64,000 nucleotides of DNA from the NCBI GenBank assembly GCA_000949895.1, contig JWIT01000001.1, positions 62,001-126,000 of the forward strand, read 5' to 3'. The translations under genes and the position numbers were made by a program. Position 1 is the first letter of the stretch. Each line of letters opens with the position of its first letter. Source of the stretch: Agrobacterium arsenijevicii (GTDB lineage Bacteria > Pseudomonadota > Alphaproteobacteria > Rhizobiales > Rhizobiaceae). Below, piece by piece: positions 18,758 to 26,944 of the stretch. A model generated the notes under the pieces. It saw only the letters and a program-made list of their open reading frames with translations, searched no databases and was not told the origin of the DNA.

Positions 18758-20638
18758 CTACCAGCGTGCCGTCACGCTGGCGAAAATGAGATTGCCGCGT
18801 CCGTGATTGACGCTGCTAGAAAATGCCTGGGAGTAGCCAAAATCGGCGCTGATGTTTCCGCCCACGAGTTTCGCGCCAACTGTCCAACTCGCTAGATAGC
18901 CATCGGGAATATCGAAGCGATCCTGCGAGAACACGCGACCGTAATCGAGGCCAAGGTAGGGGCGTAATTCGCCCAGAACGGGCGCCAGACTCGTGCCCTC
19001 CCATGGCACTGTCCGCCACGCCAATTCGTTACGGCTGAAAAATCCATTATTGCCGAATATGACGCTTTCCCTCAGGCCGCGTACGTTGCTGGAGCCACCA
19101 AGGCCGATCTGCTCCGCGCCAAACATGTTATCGGGAGAATATTGTGCATTCAGAAGTGTCGTTAACTCGAATCGCTGGCCAGCTGCCTCGAACGGCCGCG
19201 TCGCGCTGACGGTCGTGTTGAATTTCAGAAACCGGGGATCAGCCGTGCCCGCCCCCGGCTCTCCGGCCTCCACCGCGTCAAAGAGATCGAGACCCTTATC
19301 AAGCGCAAAATCGAGAGCGATGACGCCACCCAGAATTCTCTGTGAACGCGACAAGCCCAGACTGCCAATCGTATATCGACGGCTTCCCACTTCAATTCGA
19401 TTGCCGAGAAGGAAGTTGTCGGTCTGCTTGTAGGTGAGACCGCCTCTGAGGGTCGTGATGGAATCCTTGTCGCGCAGAATGACGCGGTCTATGCCAAATC
19501 CAACCTGACCGGAATTGCCCGAGGTTTCGATCGGTCCAAAATTGCCTGGAATGGTGCTGTCATATTCGTACCAGGAACCATTCGTCGAAAAAGTCCAGTA
19601 GCCATAAGGTACGCTAGTATTGACCGAATAGCTGTTGCTGTGCCCGCGACCTTTATCGTCCCAAGGATAGTCCGGGCCGCTGCGACCGTAGGAGAAACCC
19701 AACTGATCATTGATGCCCAACAGATCGTCTAAGCCGACAGAAACATTGGTCTGGGAGTAACCGGTACTTTCTTGACCGAGGTTGTTGTTGGAAATGCTAG
19801 CATACCAGCGCTTGGCGGGTTTGTTCTCGACATTGAGGATGGATGTCCCATCTTCCTTGCCCGGCAACATTGAGGTTTTCGCGTCGTTCGATGACAGGCG
19901 GTTGATCTGGTCCAGCCCCTGTTCAATATCGCGAATATTGGCGACCTCACCCTTCACGCCGGGAAAAGCGGTTGCGAATGAACCGTTTCGCCCGGCCGGT
20001 TGGCCGTTAAGGTAGATATCCGAGATCGTGCCTTCGACGACGACCAGTCGCAACAACCCTGTTCCGGCAATGTCCTGTGGGGGAACATAGGCGCGTGACG
20101 TCACGAATCCCTTGTCTAGATAGAGGTCAGTAATGGCCTTGAGCAAGGCGGTAATATCCGCAACACCGATGCAGCGATCGTCGTAATGCTCGGTCACTTT
20201 TCCGACCGCAATGGCGGACAGACTTGTCGCGCCTTCGATCTCTACACGCGAGATATCGAAGCATGGACCAGCGGACTTCGCGCCGTCTCCTGGCGCTCGG
20301 CTCTCACGACCAGCGACGCCATCAGGCGTGACCTGTTTCAGGTTTTCCAGCCGCTGCAACTGTTCTTGTTGTTCTTGCCGCCGGGAAAAATCATCGGCGG
20401 GCGACTGTGCAGTTGCCTGCCCTGACGCGATCAGGCTTGCAAAAAGCGCAATGACAAAGGTCCCCTTGAAACTGTTTCGCGCGCTCTTCGGAGAATTGGC
20501 TAAGATTTGAGCGGCCGGCACAATTGCGAGACAAAAGTCAGGAGGGACTAGCCGTCGGAAACCAGGAATGAAAGCAGCAAGTGGCATATTTCGGAGGCCT
20601 GCATTTGAAATGAAGTTTGTCGCGGCAATGCCGACCAT
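18758..20638 (-). CDS. CdiB/FhaC-type outer-membrane two-partner secretion transporter
   Basis: 626-aa Omp85-superfamily pore that exports CdiA. After a signal (TFVIALFASLIASGQATAQ, about residues 60-78, preceded by an unusually long N-terminus) comes a Gln/Arg-rich linker helix, then POTRA domains (FDISRVEIEGATSL; ADITALLKAITDLYLDKGFV; LRLVVVEGTISDIYL). A ShlB-type barrel follows and ends in an aromatic residue (SVTARW), as the barrel signal requires. The VRGLRES motif fits the conserved VRGY/F of loop 6. I keep the 20638 ATG because AGAGTGAAGC precedes it, but a GTG at 20521 would give a normal-length signal. First gene of the cdi operon. Confidence 0.87.
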   Translation of the reverse strand: MVGIAATNFISNAGLRNMPLAAFIPGFRRLVPPDFCLAIVPAAQILANSPKSARNSFKGTFVIALFASLIASGQATAQSPADDFSRRQEQQEQLQRLENLKQVTPDGVAGRESRAPGDGAKSAGPCFDISRVEIEGATSLSAIAVGKVTEHYDDRCIGVADITALLKAITDLYLDKGFVTSRAYVPPQDIAGTGLLRLVVVEGTISDIYLNGQPAGRNGSFATAFPGVKGEVANIRDIEQGLDQINRLSSNDAKTSMLPGKEDGTSILNVENKPAKRWYASISNNNLGQESTGYSQTNVSVGLDDLLGINDQLGFSYGRSGPDYPWDDKGRGHSNSYSVNTSVPYGYWTFSTNGSWYEYDSTIPGNFGPIETSGNSGQVGFGIDRVILRDKDSITTLRGGLTYKQTDNFLLGNRIEVGSRRYTIGSLGLSRSQRILGGVIALDFALDKGLDLFDAVEAGEPGAGTADPRFLKFNTTVSATRPFEAAGQRFELTTLLNAQYSPDNMFGAEQIGLGGSSNVRGLRESVIFGNNGFFSRNELAWRTVPWEGTSLAPVLGELRPYLGLDYGRVFSQDRFDIPDGYLASWTVGAKLVGGNISADFGYSQAFSSSVNHGRGNLIFASVTARW

Positions 20639-21088
20639 GCTTCACTCTGCAGCTGTCCTTGCTGTCGATCCCCTACCGGGTACATAGATCAGTTCATCTG
20701 ACCCAAGAAGCGTTAAAGTAGTAACTTTCTTTACGAGACGATAGCCTCTAGTCATCTGCTCAAAGAACCGTACACATTAAAAATTCGCGTAATAATCAAT
20801 CCTGCCAACACCATGGCATGGATATTATTTTTCATCCGTGAATTTTAAGCGCGATCCGCCAATTTCAAGCCCTTCGGTTCTTTGAGTCAAACAACAACCA
20901 GAAGTTACTGCAATGCACATCTCTCTGCAAGACCCAGATGAAGACCAAAGTTAAGGGAAACTAAAAATGCCTCTAGCATTGGGCCGATTCAGGCAATGCA
21001 AGCACTCATTCGTGCACAGCGGATTCCGAATCGTCAGTGAACGAATACGAAACCGTCGGAGTCTCCCGGTTGCCAAAGTCCCTCGACT
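20639..21088. promoter_or_regulatory. Upstream region of the cdi operon (about 450 bp, AT-rich)
   Basis: No gene is supported in this stretch between cdiB and the integrase relic, so it should hold the cdi promoter. I see an operator-like inverted repeat AAAGT-AGTA-ACTTT at 20715-20728, about 80 bases before the cdiB start, and a perfect 12-bp inverted repeat with distant arms (separate entry). I could not identify a confident -35/-10 pair for cdiB. Confidence 0.5.
20759..20886. repeat. Perfect 12-bp inverted repeat with 104-bp spacing
   Basis: Arm 1 CTCAAAGAACCG (20759-20770) and arm 2 CGGTTCTTTGAG (20875-20886) are exact reverse complements. They lie 120-250 bases upstream of cdiB in an AT-rich gap. 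The chance of a given 12-mer pairing within such a short range is small. They may be paired regulator sites (DNA looping), ends of a small non-autonomous element, or integrase arm-type sites. Confidence 0.6.
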
Positions 21089-22311
21089 TTAAAGTTTTCT
21101 GTCAGTGGTCTCAATCGAGCTTGGGCTTTGGATACGCACTTTCTCCAGCAAGTCGGCCCACCACTGCATCATTCGCACTCGCTCGTCCCAATATGTGGCC
21201 CGATTGTAGATACGTCTAGCGGCCCGCGTATCGAGATGGGCAAGTTCAGCTTCGATAGCATCGATGCTGAACTTTCCAGACTCGTTCAATATGCTGCTGG
21301 CGGAAGACCGAAAGCCGTGGGCGGTATACTGGGCCTCCGTCACCCCATGCGCCGCAGAGCTGAATTCATGGAATTCTCGGAAAGAATCTTCTTGCCTGAC
21401 ATCATTGAAGGGAAGACATAGGGCTTATCGCCAAACAACTCCTTCATCTCCATGAGAACTTCCACCGCCTGTTTCGAAAGCGGCACATGATGCTCTCGGC
21501 GCATTTTGGTTTTCTCTGCGGGTATCGTCCATACAGCCTTTCCTAGATCCAACTCTACCCATTCCATCGAGCGCGTTTCGCCGGGCCGCGCAAAACACAG
21601 GGCTTGGATTTTTAATGCCCCGACTAAGGAAGGCCATCCCTCGTAACCGTAAATGGCCCGCATCGAACCGCCCATTTCAGCCTTCGTCGTCAATGCGGCA
21701 TGGTTGATAGGAACATGGCGCTGGAGAGCCCCACGTAGTGCCGACGTCGGGTCATTCTCGGCCCTTGCTGTTGCGATGGCGTATCGGAACACACGACCAA
21801 TGGCAGCGCGCGTTGCCAGCGCACTTTCCACTCGGCCGCTCTTTTCAATACTGGTCAGCACGGCAAGAACGTCACGCGCCGTGATCTGAGTAACCGGGTA
21901 AGGCCCCAGCTTTTCGGCAAGGTCCTTCAACATCCATTTGTTTTTGGTGATTGTGGGCTCTGCGCGCTTGTCGCGTTTCAGCTTTTCAATGAACTCATCC
22001 ACAATGACGCCGAAGGTGTTTCCGGCGGTGGCTTTGGCGGCAAGCTGATCACGCTTCTTGGCCAGTGACGGGTCCAAGCCCTCAGAGAGTTTTTTCTTGG
22101 CCTCATCACGCAGTCGTCGGGCGTCCGCCAACCCCACCATCGGGTATGCCCCAATCGTCAGCGTTTTTCGCTTTCCAAAAAAATTAAAATCGAAGCGCCA
22201 AGACTTGCCCCCGGCAACCGATATGTAGAGGTAAAGCCCCTTTTCATCAGATAGCTTGCGCGGCTTGCTGTCGGCTTTGGCGTTCTTAACCTGAATGTCT
22301 GTCAGTGCCAT
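21089..22311 (-). pseudogene. P4-type tyrosine integrase broken by a one-base frameshift
   Basis: About 408 codons if repaired, the normal size for P4-type integrases. The upstream frame (22311-21340) has the DUF4102-like N-terminal arm domain (MALTDIQVKNAK, GLYLYISVAGGKSWRFDF), the core-binding domain and the first catalytic Arg (ARPGETRSMEW). It ends prematurely at RRMG-stop. The other frame (from about 21343) resumes as VTEAQYTAHGFRSSAS (His-x-x-Arg), and DTRAARRIYNRATYW, with the likely Tyr nucleophile, to stop at 21089. The break coincides with a C4 run at 21343-21346; five Cs would restore the frame. ATG at 22311 gives the family N-terminus. It lies 163 bp from the tRNA 3' end. Confidence 0.85.
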
Positions 22312-22474
22312 TTTACGGTATCGGCTTCCCACCACGATGACGAATACCGTGATTTTTACCGACAAAATTGCTGGATGTCACTGCATACCGTTGCACGACC
22401 TTACGCGCGCGCGAGGCAAAAACGCTGAAAAATCAGCGCTTCCTGGACGTCATTGATCTCGTTGGAAAGGTAGC

Positions 22475-22548
22475 TGGAGCGGGTGAAGGGAATCGAACCC
22501 TCGTATTCAGCTTGGGAAGCTGCTGCTCTACCATTGAGCTACACCCGC
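22475..22548 (-). tRNA. tRNA-Gly(CCC)
   Basis: 74-nt tRNA with encoded CCA (22475-22477). Acceptor arms GCGGGTG and CACCCGC pair perfectly, the D stem is GCTC/GAGC, the anticodon loop is TTCCCAA (anticodon CCC), and the T loop TTCGATT lies on a GAGGG/CCCTT stem. The first anticodon-stem pair (27-43) is a G-A mismatch. Its 3' end faces the integrase relic, the usual arrangement for a tRNA used as an attachment site. Confidence 0.93.
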
Positions 22549-22603
22549 GCGCGGACAAGACATCGGACAGTTCGCGCCGGGTGTCAAGCACCCGGCAGGT
22601 TCA

Positions 22604-23701
22604 TTATTCCGCACGGAAATGCTTGGAAAGTTTCAGGCCCTGCGCCTGATAATTAGAGCCGAGGCCGGTGCCATAGAGGCCTTCCGGTTTCTGCAACATG
22701 TGCTCGTAAACCAGCCGGCCGACGATCTGGCCGTGTTCGAGGATGAAGGGCACCTCGTGGCTGCGCACTTCGAGAACGGCGCGACTGCCTGTGCCGCCCG
22801 CCTGCGCGTGGCCGAAGCCGGGATCGAAGAAGCCGGCATAATGCACACGGAACTCGCCCACCAGGGGATCGAAGGGCGTCATTTCGGCCGCGTAAAGCGG
22901 CGGCACATGCACGGCTTCACGCGAGACGAGAATATAGAACTCATCCGGATCGAGGATCAGTTCGGCGCGGCCGCGCGCATAAAGCGGCTCCCAGAAATCC
23001 AGAACGTCGTGCTGAGCCTTCTTGTCGACATCCACCACCGCCGTGTGGTGTTTGCCGCGATAGCCGATCAGCCCGTTTTCGCCGAAACCCTTGAGATCGA
23101 TGGAAAGCGCGATGCCGCCGCCGGTCACATTAGGGGTTTCGCTGGCAACCAGCATTTCCGTCTCGTGCAGTTTCAGAAGCTCGCTTTCGTTGAGCAGCGA
23201 ATGGCCGATGCGGAAACGGATCTGCGACAGGCGCGAACCGCGGCGGACCACGACGGGGAAGGTGCGCGGGCTGATTTCCAGATAGAGCGGGCCTGAATAT
23301 CCCGCCGGGATCTTGTCGAATTCCTGCGCATTGTCGGTCATCACGCGGGTGAAGATATCGAGACGACCCGTCGAGCTTTTGGGATTGGCCGAAGCCGACA
23401 TGTCCGCCGGCAGTTCAAGGCTTTCCATCAGGGGAACGATGTAGACGCAGCCGGTTTCCAGCACCGCGCCGTCACTCAGATCGACCTCGTGCAGGCTGAA
23501 ACGGTTGAGCTTGTCGATGACGCGGGTTCCGGGGCCGGGCATGAAACTGGCGCGTACGCGATAGGCCTTCGAGCCCAGCCGCAAATCGAGGCTGGCGGGC
23601 TGTACCTGATCAGCATCGAGATCGGCCTCGCTTTTCAGCTTGCCGCCCGCAAACAGCGCCCTGATCGCGCCATCCGCCAAAATGCCCGTGGTTCTGGTCA
23701 T
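22604..23701 (-). CDS. dcd: 2'-deoxycytidine 5'-triphosphate deaminase, long form
   Basis: 365-aa enzyme of the dCTP deaminase/dUTPase fold, which turns dCTP into dUTP for thymidylate synthesis. The N-terminal half contains QVQPASLDLRLGSKAY and SSTGRLDIFTRVM (the S-S/R and G-R-L substrate motifs). The second half repeats the fold (FFDPGFGHAQAGGTGSRAVLEVRSHEVPFILEHGQ, with HE-x-P-F like the family's trimer core). This double-length form is about twice the 190-aa enterobacterial Dcd and is usual in rhizobia. ATG at 23701 is preferred because AAGGA lies at proper spacing; two earlier Mets crowd that site. Divergent from metZ. Confidence 0.88.
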   Translation of the reverse strand: MTRTTGILADGAIRALFAGGKLKSEADLDADQVQPASLDLRLGSKAYRVRASFMPGPGTRVIDKLNRFSLHEVDLSDGAVLETGCVYIVPLMESLELPADMSASANPKSSTGRLDIFTRVMTDNAQEFDKIPAGYSGPLYLEISPRTFPVVVRRGSRLSQIRFRIGHSLLNESELLKLHETEMLVASETPNVTGGGIALSIDLKGFGENGLIGYRGKHHTAVVDVDKKAQHDVLDFWEPLYARGRAELILDPDEFYILVSREAVHVPPLYAAEMTPFDPLVGEFRVHYAGFFDPGFGHAQAGGTGSRAVLEVRSHEVPFILEHGQIVGRLVYEHMLQKPEGLYGTGLGSNYQAQGLKLSKHFRAE

Positions 23702-23778
23702 GATCATCATTCCTTTTTACGGCGACAAAACCAAAAGGAAAGCATTGACGCAAGCCGGTAACGGCAGTATGGCAAGCT

Positions 23779-23835
23779 TATCCCGTGGTGATTTGGCCGG
23801 TCGGCTTGCAGCCACGTTAAATAAGTGGCTAAAAA
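23779..23835 (+). promoter_or_regulatory. SAM-II riboswitch aptamer (metZ leader)
   Basis: The leader carries the SAM-II core: CGTGGTGATTTG (about 23784-23795), a variable GC-rich loop, then GGCTTGCAGCCACGTTAA (about 23803-23820) and AAGTGGCTAAA. CGTGG pairs with CCACG to form P1, and the 3' segment pairs back as the H-type pseudoknot. It lies about 60 nt upstream of metZ, the usual place for this class in Rhizobiales. Binding of S-adenosylmethionine should lower metZ expression. Confidence 0.9.
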
Positions 23836-23879
23836 GACCGGGTGCTAGGAACCGGTCTGCTTTTGCGGCCGGTTTTTTT
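23835..23879 (+). terminator. Antiterminator/terminator switch of the metZ leader
   Basis: Two overlapping hairpins are possible. Hairpin A (23835-23858) is a 7-bp stem AGACCGG/CCGGTCT without a U run. Hairpin B (23851-23873) pairs ACCGG with CCGGT, extended inside by GC pairs around a TTTT loop, and is followed by seven T (23873-23879): a rho-independent terminator. Both use bases 23851-23858, so they exclude each other. Confidence 0.75.
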
Positions 23880-23896
23880 GTTTTGAAGGTGATCAC

Positions 23897-25081
23897 ATGA
23901 GCAATAAATGGCGCCCGGCAACCCAGCTCGTTCACGGCGGTACGCTACGCTCACCCTATGGTGAAACGTCGGAAGCAATCTATCTGACCCAGGGTTTCGT
24001 CTACGAAAACTCTGAAGCCGCCGAAGCGCGCTTCAAGGGCGAAACGGATGGTTTCATCTACGCCCGTTATGCAAGCCCGACCAATAACATGTTTGAAAAG
24101 CGCATGTGTCTGCTGGAAGGCGCCGAAGATGCCCGGGCTCTTGCCTCCGGCATGGCCGCCGTTACCGCCGCCATCATGTGCCAGCTGCGCGCTGGCGACC
24201 ATATCGTCGCCGCCCGCGCTCTTTTCGGCTCCTGCCGCTGGGTAGTCGAGACGCTTGCGCCCAAATACGGCATCGAATGCACGCTGATCGACGGGCGCGA
24301 TCTCGAAAATTGGGAAAAGGCGATCCAGCCGAACACCAAGCTGTTTTTCCTCGAAAGCCCGACCAACCCGACGCTTGAAGTGGTTGACATCGCCGGCGTG
24401 GCGAAGCTCGCCGACCAGATCGGCGCGAAGCTGGTGGTCGACAATGTTTTCGCGACACCGCTCTTCCAGAAGCCGCTCGAACTCGGCGCCCATATCGTCG
24501 TTTATTCGGCGACGAAGCATATTGACGGTCAGGGTCGTTGCCTTGGCGGCGTGATCCTTTCCGACAAGAAGTGGATCGAGGAAGAGCTGCAGGATTATTT
24601 CCGCCATACCGGCCCGGCCATGTCGCCGTTCAACGCCTGGACGCTTCTGAAAGGCATCGAGACCCTGCCGCTGCGCGTCAAGCAGCAGACGGCCAATGCC
24701 GGCAAAATTGCCGATTTCCTCGCCGACAGTGGCAAGGTCGCCAAGGTCATCTATCCCGGCCGCGCCGATCACCCGCAGGCCGATATTATTGCCCGGCAGA
24801 TGACCGGCGGTTCGACGCTGGTGGCTTTTGAACTGAAGGGCGGCAAGGATGCGGCCTTCGCGTTGCAGAACGCGTTAGAAATCGTGAAGATTTCCAACAA
24901 CCTCGGCGACGCCAAGAGCCTCATTACCCATCCCGGCACGACGACGCACAAGAACCTGACCGATGAGGCGCGCGCCGAACTCGGTATTTCCGGCGGAACC
25001 TTGCGTCTTTCCTGCGGCATCGAGGATACGGACGATCTGCTGGAGGATCTGGCGAAGGCTCTCGCAGCCGTTCCCGCCTGA
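23897..25081 (+). CDS. metZ: O-succinylhomoserine sulfhydrylase
   Basis: 394-aa PLP enzyme of the Cys/Met metabolism family, making homocysteine from O-succinylhomoserine and sulfide in methionine synthesis. YARYASPTNNMFEKR, the glycine-rich ALASGMAAVTA cofactor loop, ESPTNPTLEVVDI, and SATKHIDGQGRCLGG with the PLP lysine (about residue 203) appear in order. Length and motifs fit MetZ rather than cystathionine gamma-synthase, but sulfhydrylases and synthases of this family are easily confused. AAGG lies nine bases before the ATG. The SAM-II element upstream supports a methionine role. A strong stem follows the gene. Confidence 0.9.
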   Translation: MSNKWRPATQLVHGGTLRSPYGETSEAIYLTQGFVYENSEAAEARFKGETDGFIYARYASPTNNMFEKRMCLLEGAEDARALASGMAAVTAAIMCQLRAGDHIVAARALFGSCRWVVETLAPKYGIECTLIDGRDLENWEKAIQPNTKLFFLESPTNPTLEVVDIAGVAKLADQIGAKLVVDNVFATPLFQKPLELGAHIVVYSATKHIDGQGRCLGGVILSDKKWIEEELQDYFRHTGPAMSPFNAWTLLKGIETLPLRVKQQTANAGKIADFLADSGKVAKVIYPGRADHPQADIIARQMTGGSTLVAFELKGGKDAAFALQNALEIVKISNNLGDAKSLITHPGTTTHKNLTDEARAELGISGGTLRLSCGIEDTDDLLEDLAKALAAVPA

Positions 25082-25097
25082 GAACTCACCCGACACA

Positions 25098-25133
25098 TTG
25101 CCACGGCCCCTCTTCCACGTTGGGCCGCGGCAA
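25098..25133 (+). terminator. GC-rich hairpin after metZ
   Basis: 12-bp stem with one mismatch (TTGCCACGGCCC against GGGCCGCGGCAA) around a 12-nt loop, 17 nt past the metZ stop. There is no clear T run, so termination may be Rho-assisted or the stem may protect the 3' end. Confidence 0.45.
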
Positions 25134-25300
25134 AGTCCGGGCGTCAGGCAACCAATATTTACCTTTACCGTTATCCCTAACGGTGGAAAACGGCGCAACA
25201 GAAGATGCCCCTGCCCGTCAAGTCGTTCATTTTCTTGACGATAGCCAGAACCTGTAGTGTAGGATGATGGCAGCAGGCATAATATCGAGGTGTGGCGCGT

Positions 25301-25693
25301 ATGTATCGTGCTCTGACAAGGGATATCGAGGTAACGGTCGATCCGTATTATCTCGAGGAACAATCCGACCCGGATGACGATCGTTACGTCTGGGGCTATA
25401 AAGTCGTGATCTCGAACAATTCCGATGTTCCGATAACACTCGTCAACCGCTATTGGCACATCACCGACCAGAACGGACAGGTGGATGAGGTCTACGGGCC
25501 GGGCGTCGTCGGCGAAAAGCCGCACCTGAACCCCGGCGACAGTTACGAATATTCATCCGGCTGTCCGCTGGATACGCCGTCGGGCCTTATGTTCGGCCAT
25601 TATGAAATGGAAACGGACAAAGGCGAGGTGTTCAACGTCACCATTCCCGCCTTTTCACTGGATTCACCCGGCCTGTTGCGGGTGCTGAACTGA
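25301..25693 (+). CDS. apaG: ApaG domain protein
   Basis: 130-aa ApaG protein, a fibronectin-III-like beta fold found in many proteobacteria and linked to metal-ion resistance and nucleotide binding; its biochemical role is unsettled. Diagnostic pieces are [49 protein letters not shown] and [20 protein letters not shown] (cited as family landmarks). The ATG at 25301 is preferred over a GTG at 25292 because the CGAGG site sits about 10 bases before the former and only one base before the latter. Convergent with hslO through a shared hairpin. Confidence 0.92.
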   Translation: MYRALTRDIEVTVDPYYLEEQSDPDDDRYVWGYKVVISNNSDVPITLVNRYWHITDQNGQVDEVYGPGVVGEKPHLNPGDSYEYSSGCPLDTPSGLMFGHYEMETDKGEVFNVTIPAFSLDSPGLLRVLN

Positions 25694-25698
25694 CGAAA

Positions 25699-25723
25699 AG
25701 CCGCGCCATTCACACGCGCGGCT
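25699..25723. terminator. Hairpin between convergent apaG and hslO
   Basis: Perfect 8-bp GC stem AGCCGCGC/GCGCGGCT with a 9-nt loop just after the apaG stop and just past the hslO stop. AAAA precedes it on the + strand (U run for the hslO transcript), so it may act mainly on the minus strand. Confidence 0.55.
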
Positions 25724-25730
25724 CTCCTTG

Positions 25731-26720
25731 TCAGACGTTTTCAAACTCACCGACATCATAGCGATAGGTCGTGGAGCAGAACTCGCAGGTCACGGCAATT
25801 GCACCGTCTTCCTCGCTCGCCTTTATCTCTTCGGCGGTGAAGCCCGATAGTACGCCCTTGATCTTGTCGCGCGAGCAGCTGCAGCGGTCGAAAATGACCT
25901 GCGGATCGTAAATGCGCACGCCGCTCTCATGGAAAAGCCTGTAGAGCAGGCGTTCCACCGGCACCTGCGGGTCGGTCAGCTCATCGGTGTCCACCGTGTT
26001 CAGCAGCGACACCGCCTCGGTCCAGGCATCGTCCTCTGCCACTTCGTAATCGCCCTCATCGCCATCGCCACCATGAAGATCGCGCATGCGCAGACGCTCG
26101 GGCGCCTGCGGCAGGAACTGGGCAATCACGCCGCCCGCACGCCAGCCATGGCGCGGCTTGCCTTCGCCATCACGGTCGAAAAACTGGGCGACGCCGAGGC
26201 GCACGCGGGTGGGAAGCTGTTCCGACTGGCGGAAATAAACCCCGGCGATTTCTTCCAGCGACGAACCATCCAACGGTACGATACCCTGATAGGGCTGCAT
26301 GCCGGCGCCCTGATCGATAGTGAAGGCCAGAATGCCGGTACCGAGCAATTGTTCGGGTGAGGTTTCCCCCGCCGCGATAGCTTCCGCCAACCGCTCCTCA
26401 TCGAAACGGGCATAGGCGCGCATGCTTTCAGGCGCGGTGAAATCCGCCACCAGAAGGTCAACCGGGCCGTCGCCCTTGGTCTGCACGGTCAGCTTGCCGG
26501 AAAACTTCAGGGATGTGCCGATCAGCGCCGTCAGGACCGTCGCTTCCGCCAGCAGGCGGGCGACAACCTCGGGATATTCGTGCCGTTCAAGGATGGCATT
26601 CAACAGCGGCCCGACCTGTACGGCGCGACCGCGCACGTCCAGACCTTCGACCTGAAAGGGCACAACCTTGTCGTCGCCAGCTAAATCGAGATTGTCCAGT
26701 TCAACCGTTACATCTGCCAT
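25731..26720 (-). CDS. hslO: Hsp33 redox-regulated chaperone
   Basis: 329-aa cytoplasmic holdase activated by oxidation. The C-terminal zinc/redox switch CSC (FDRCSCSRDKI) and CEFC (VTCEFCSTTY) supplies the four Cys. The N-terminal domain shows FSGKLTVQTKGDGPVDLLVADFT and the typical LGTGILAFTIDQGAGMQPYQGIV stretch. ATG at 26720 (MADVTVEL) follows AAGGAG at good spacing; the longer frame has no support. It lies downstream of argD-argF on the same strand, an order common in rhizobia, with a 224-bp gap that could hold its own promoter. An acidic insert (GGDGDEGDYEVAEDDA) sits in the linker. Confidence 0.93.
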   Translation of the reverse strand: MADVTVELDNLDLAGDDKVVPFQVEGLDVRGRAVQVGPLLNAILERHEYPEVVARLLAEATVLTALIGTSLKFSGKLTVQTKGDGPVDLLVADFTAPESMRAYARFDEERLAEAIAAGETSPEQLLGTGILAFTIDQGAGMQPYQGIVPLDGSSLEEIAGVYFRQSEQLPTRVRLGVAQFFDRDGEGKPRHGWRAGGVIAQFLPQAPERLRMRDLHGGDGDEGDYEVAEDDAWTEAVSLLNTVDTDELTDPQVPVERLLYRLFHESGVRIYDPQVIFDRCSCSRDKIKGVLSGFTAEEIKASEEDGAIAVTCEFCSTTYRYDVGEFENV

Positions 26721-26944
26721 GTCATAACTCCTTGGCGCAGCCGTTGCGCCGCTACCGTCCAAAAGTCCGGCTTTTAAAACGTGCTTTTTCCGCTTGTCGC
26801 ACAGAGATCCGGGAAGCGAAACCGCCTCCGGGGAAAATCGTGCAAATCGTGATTATGGCCCGCCAGCAAAAAACCGACGAGCCTTTTCGAAGTCCCACAA
26901 ATGGTAATGTACATGGCCGAGTTCAAGAACCCGGTCGACGGCGA

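Larger units (their letters stand above)
8779..22474. mobile_element. Putative genomic island at tRNA-Gly(CCC) carrying a CDI locus
   Basis: The segment between aqpZ and tRNA-Gly holds only accessory genes: a resolvase relic, a lipoprotein, orphan immunity-type genes, a CDI operon and a tyrosine integrase at the tRNA 3' side. The part near 9.2-11.1 kb is visibly AT-richer than the flanking core. The right edge is set by the tRNA 3' end and integrase; the left edge is uncertain (between the aqpZ promoter and the resolvase relic). I looked by eye for a second copy of the tRNA 3' half on the left and did not find one, so the attachment repeat is missing or degraded, or the island is composite. 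Confidence 0.6.
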
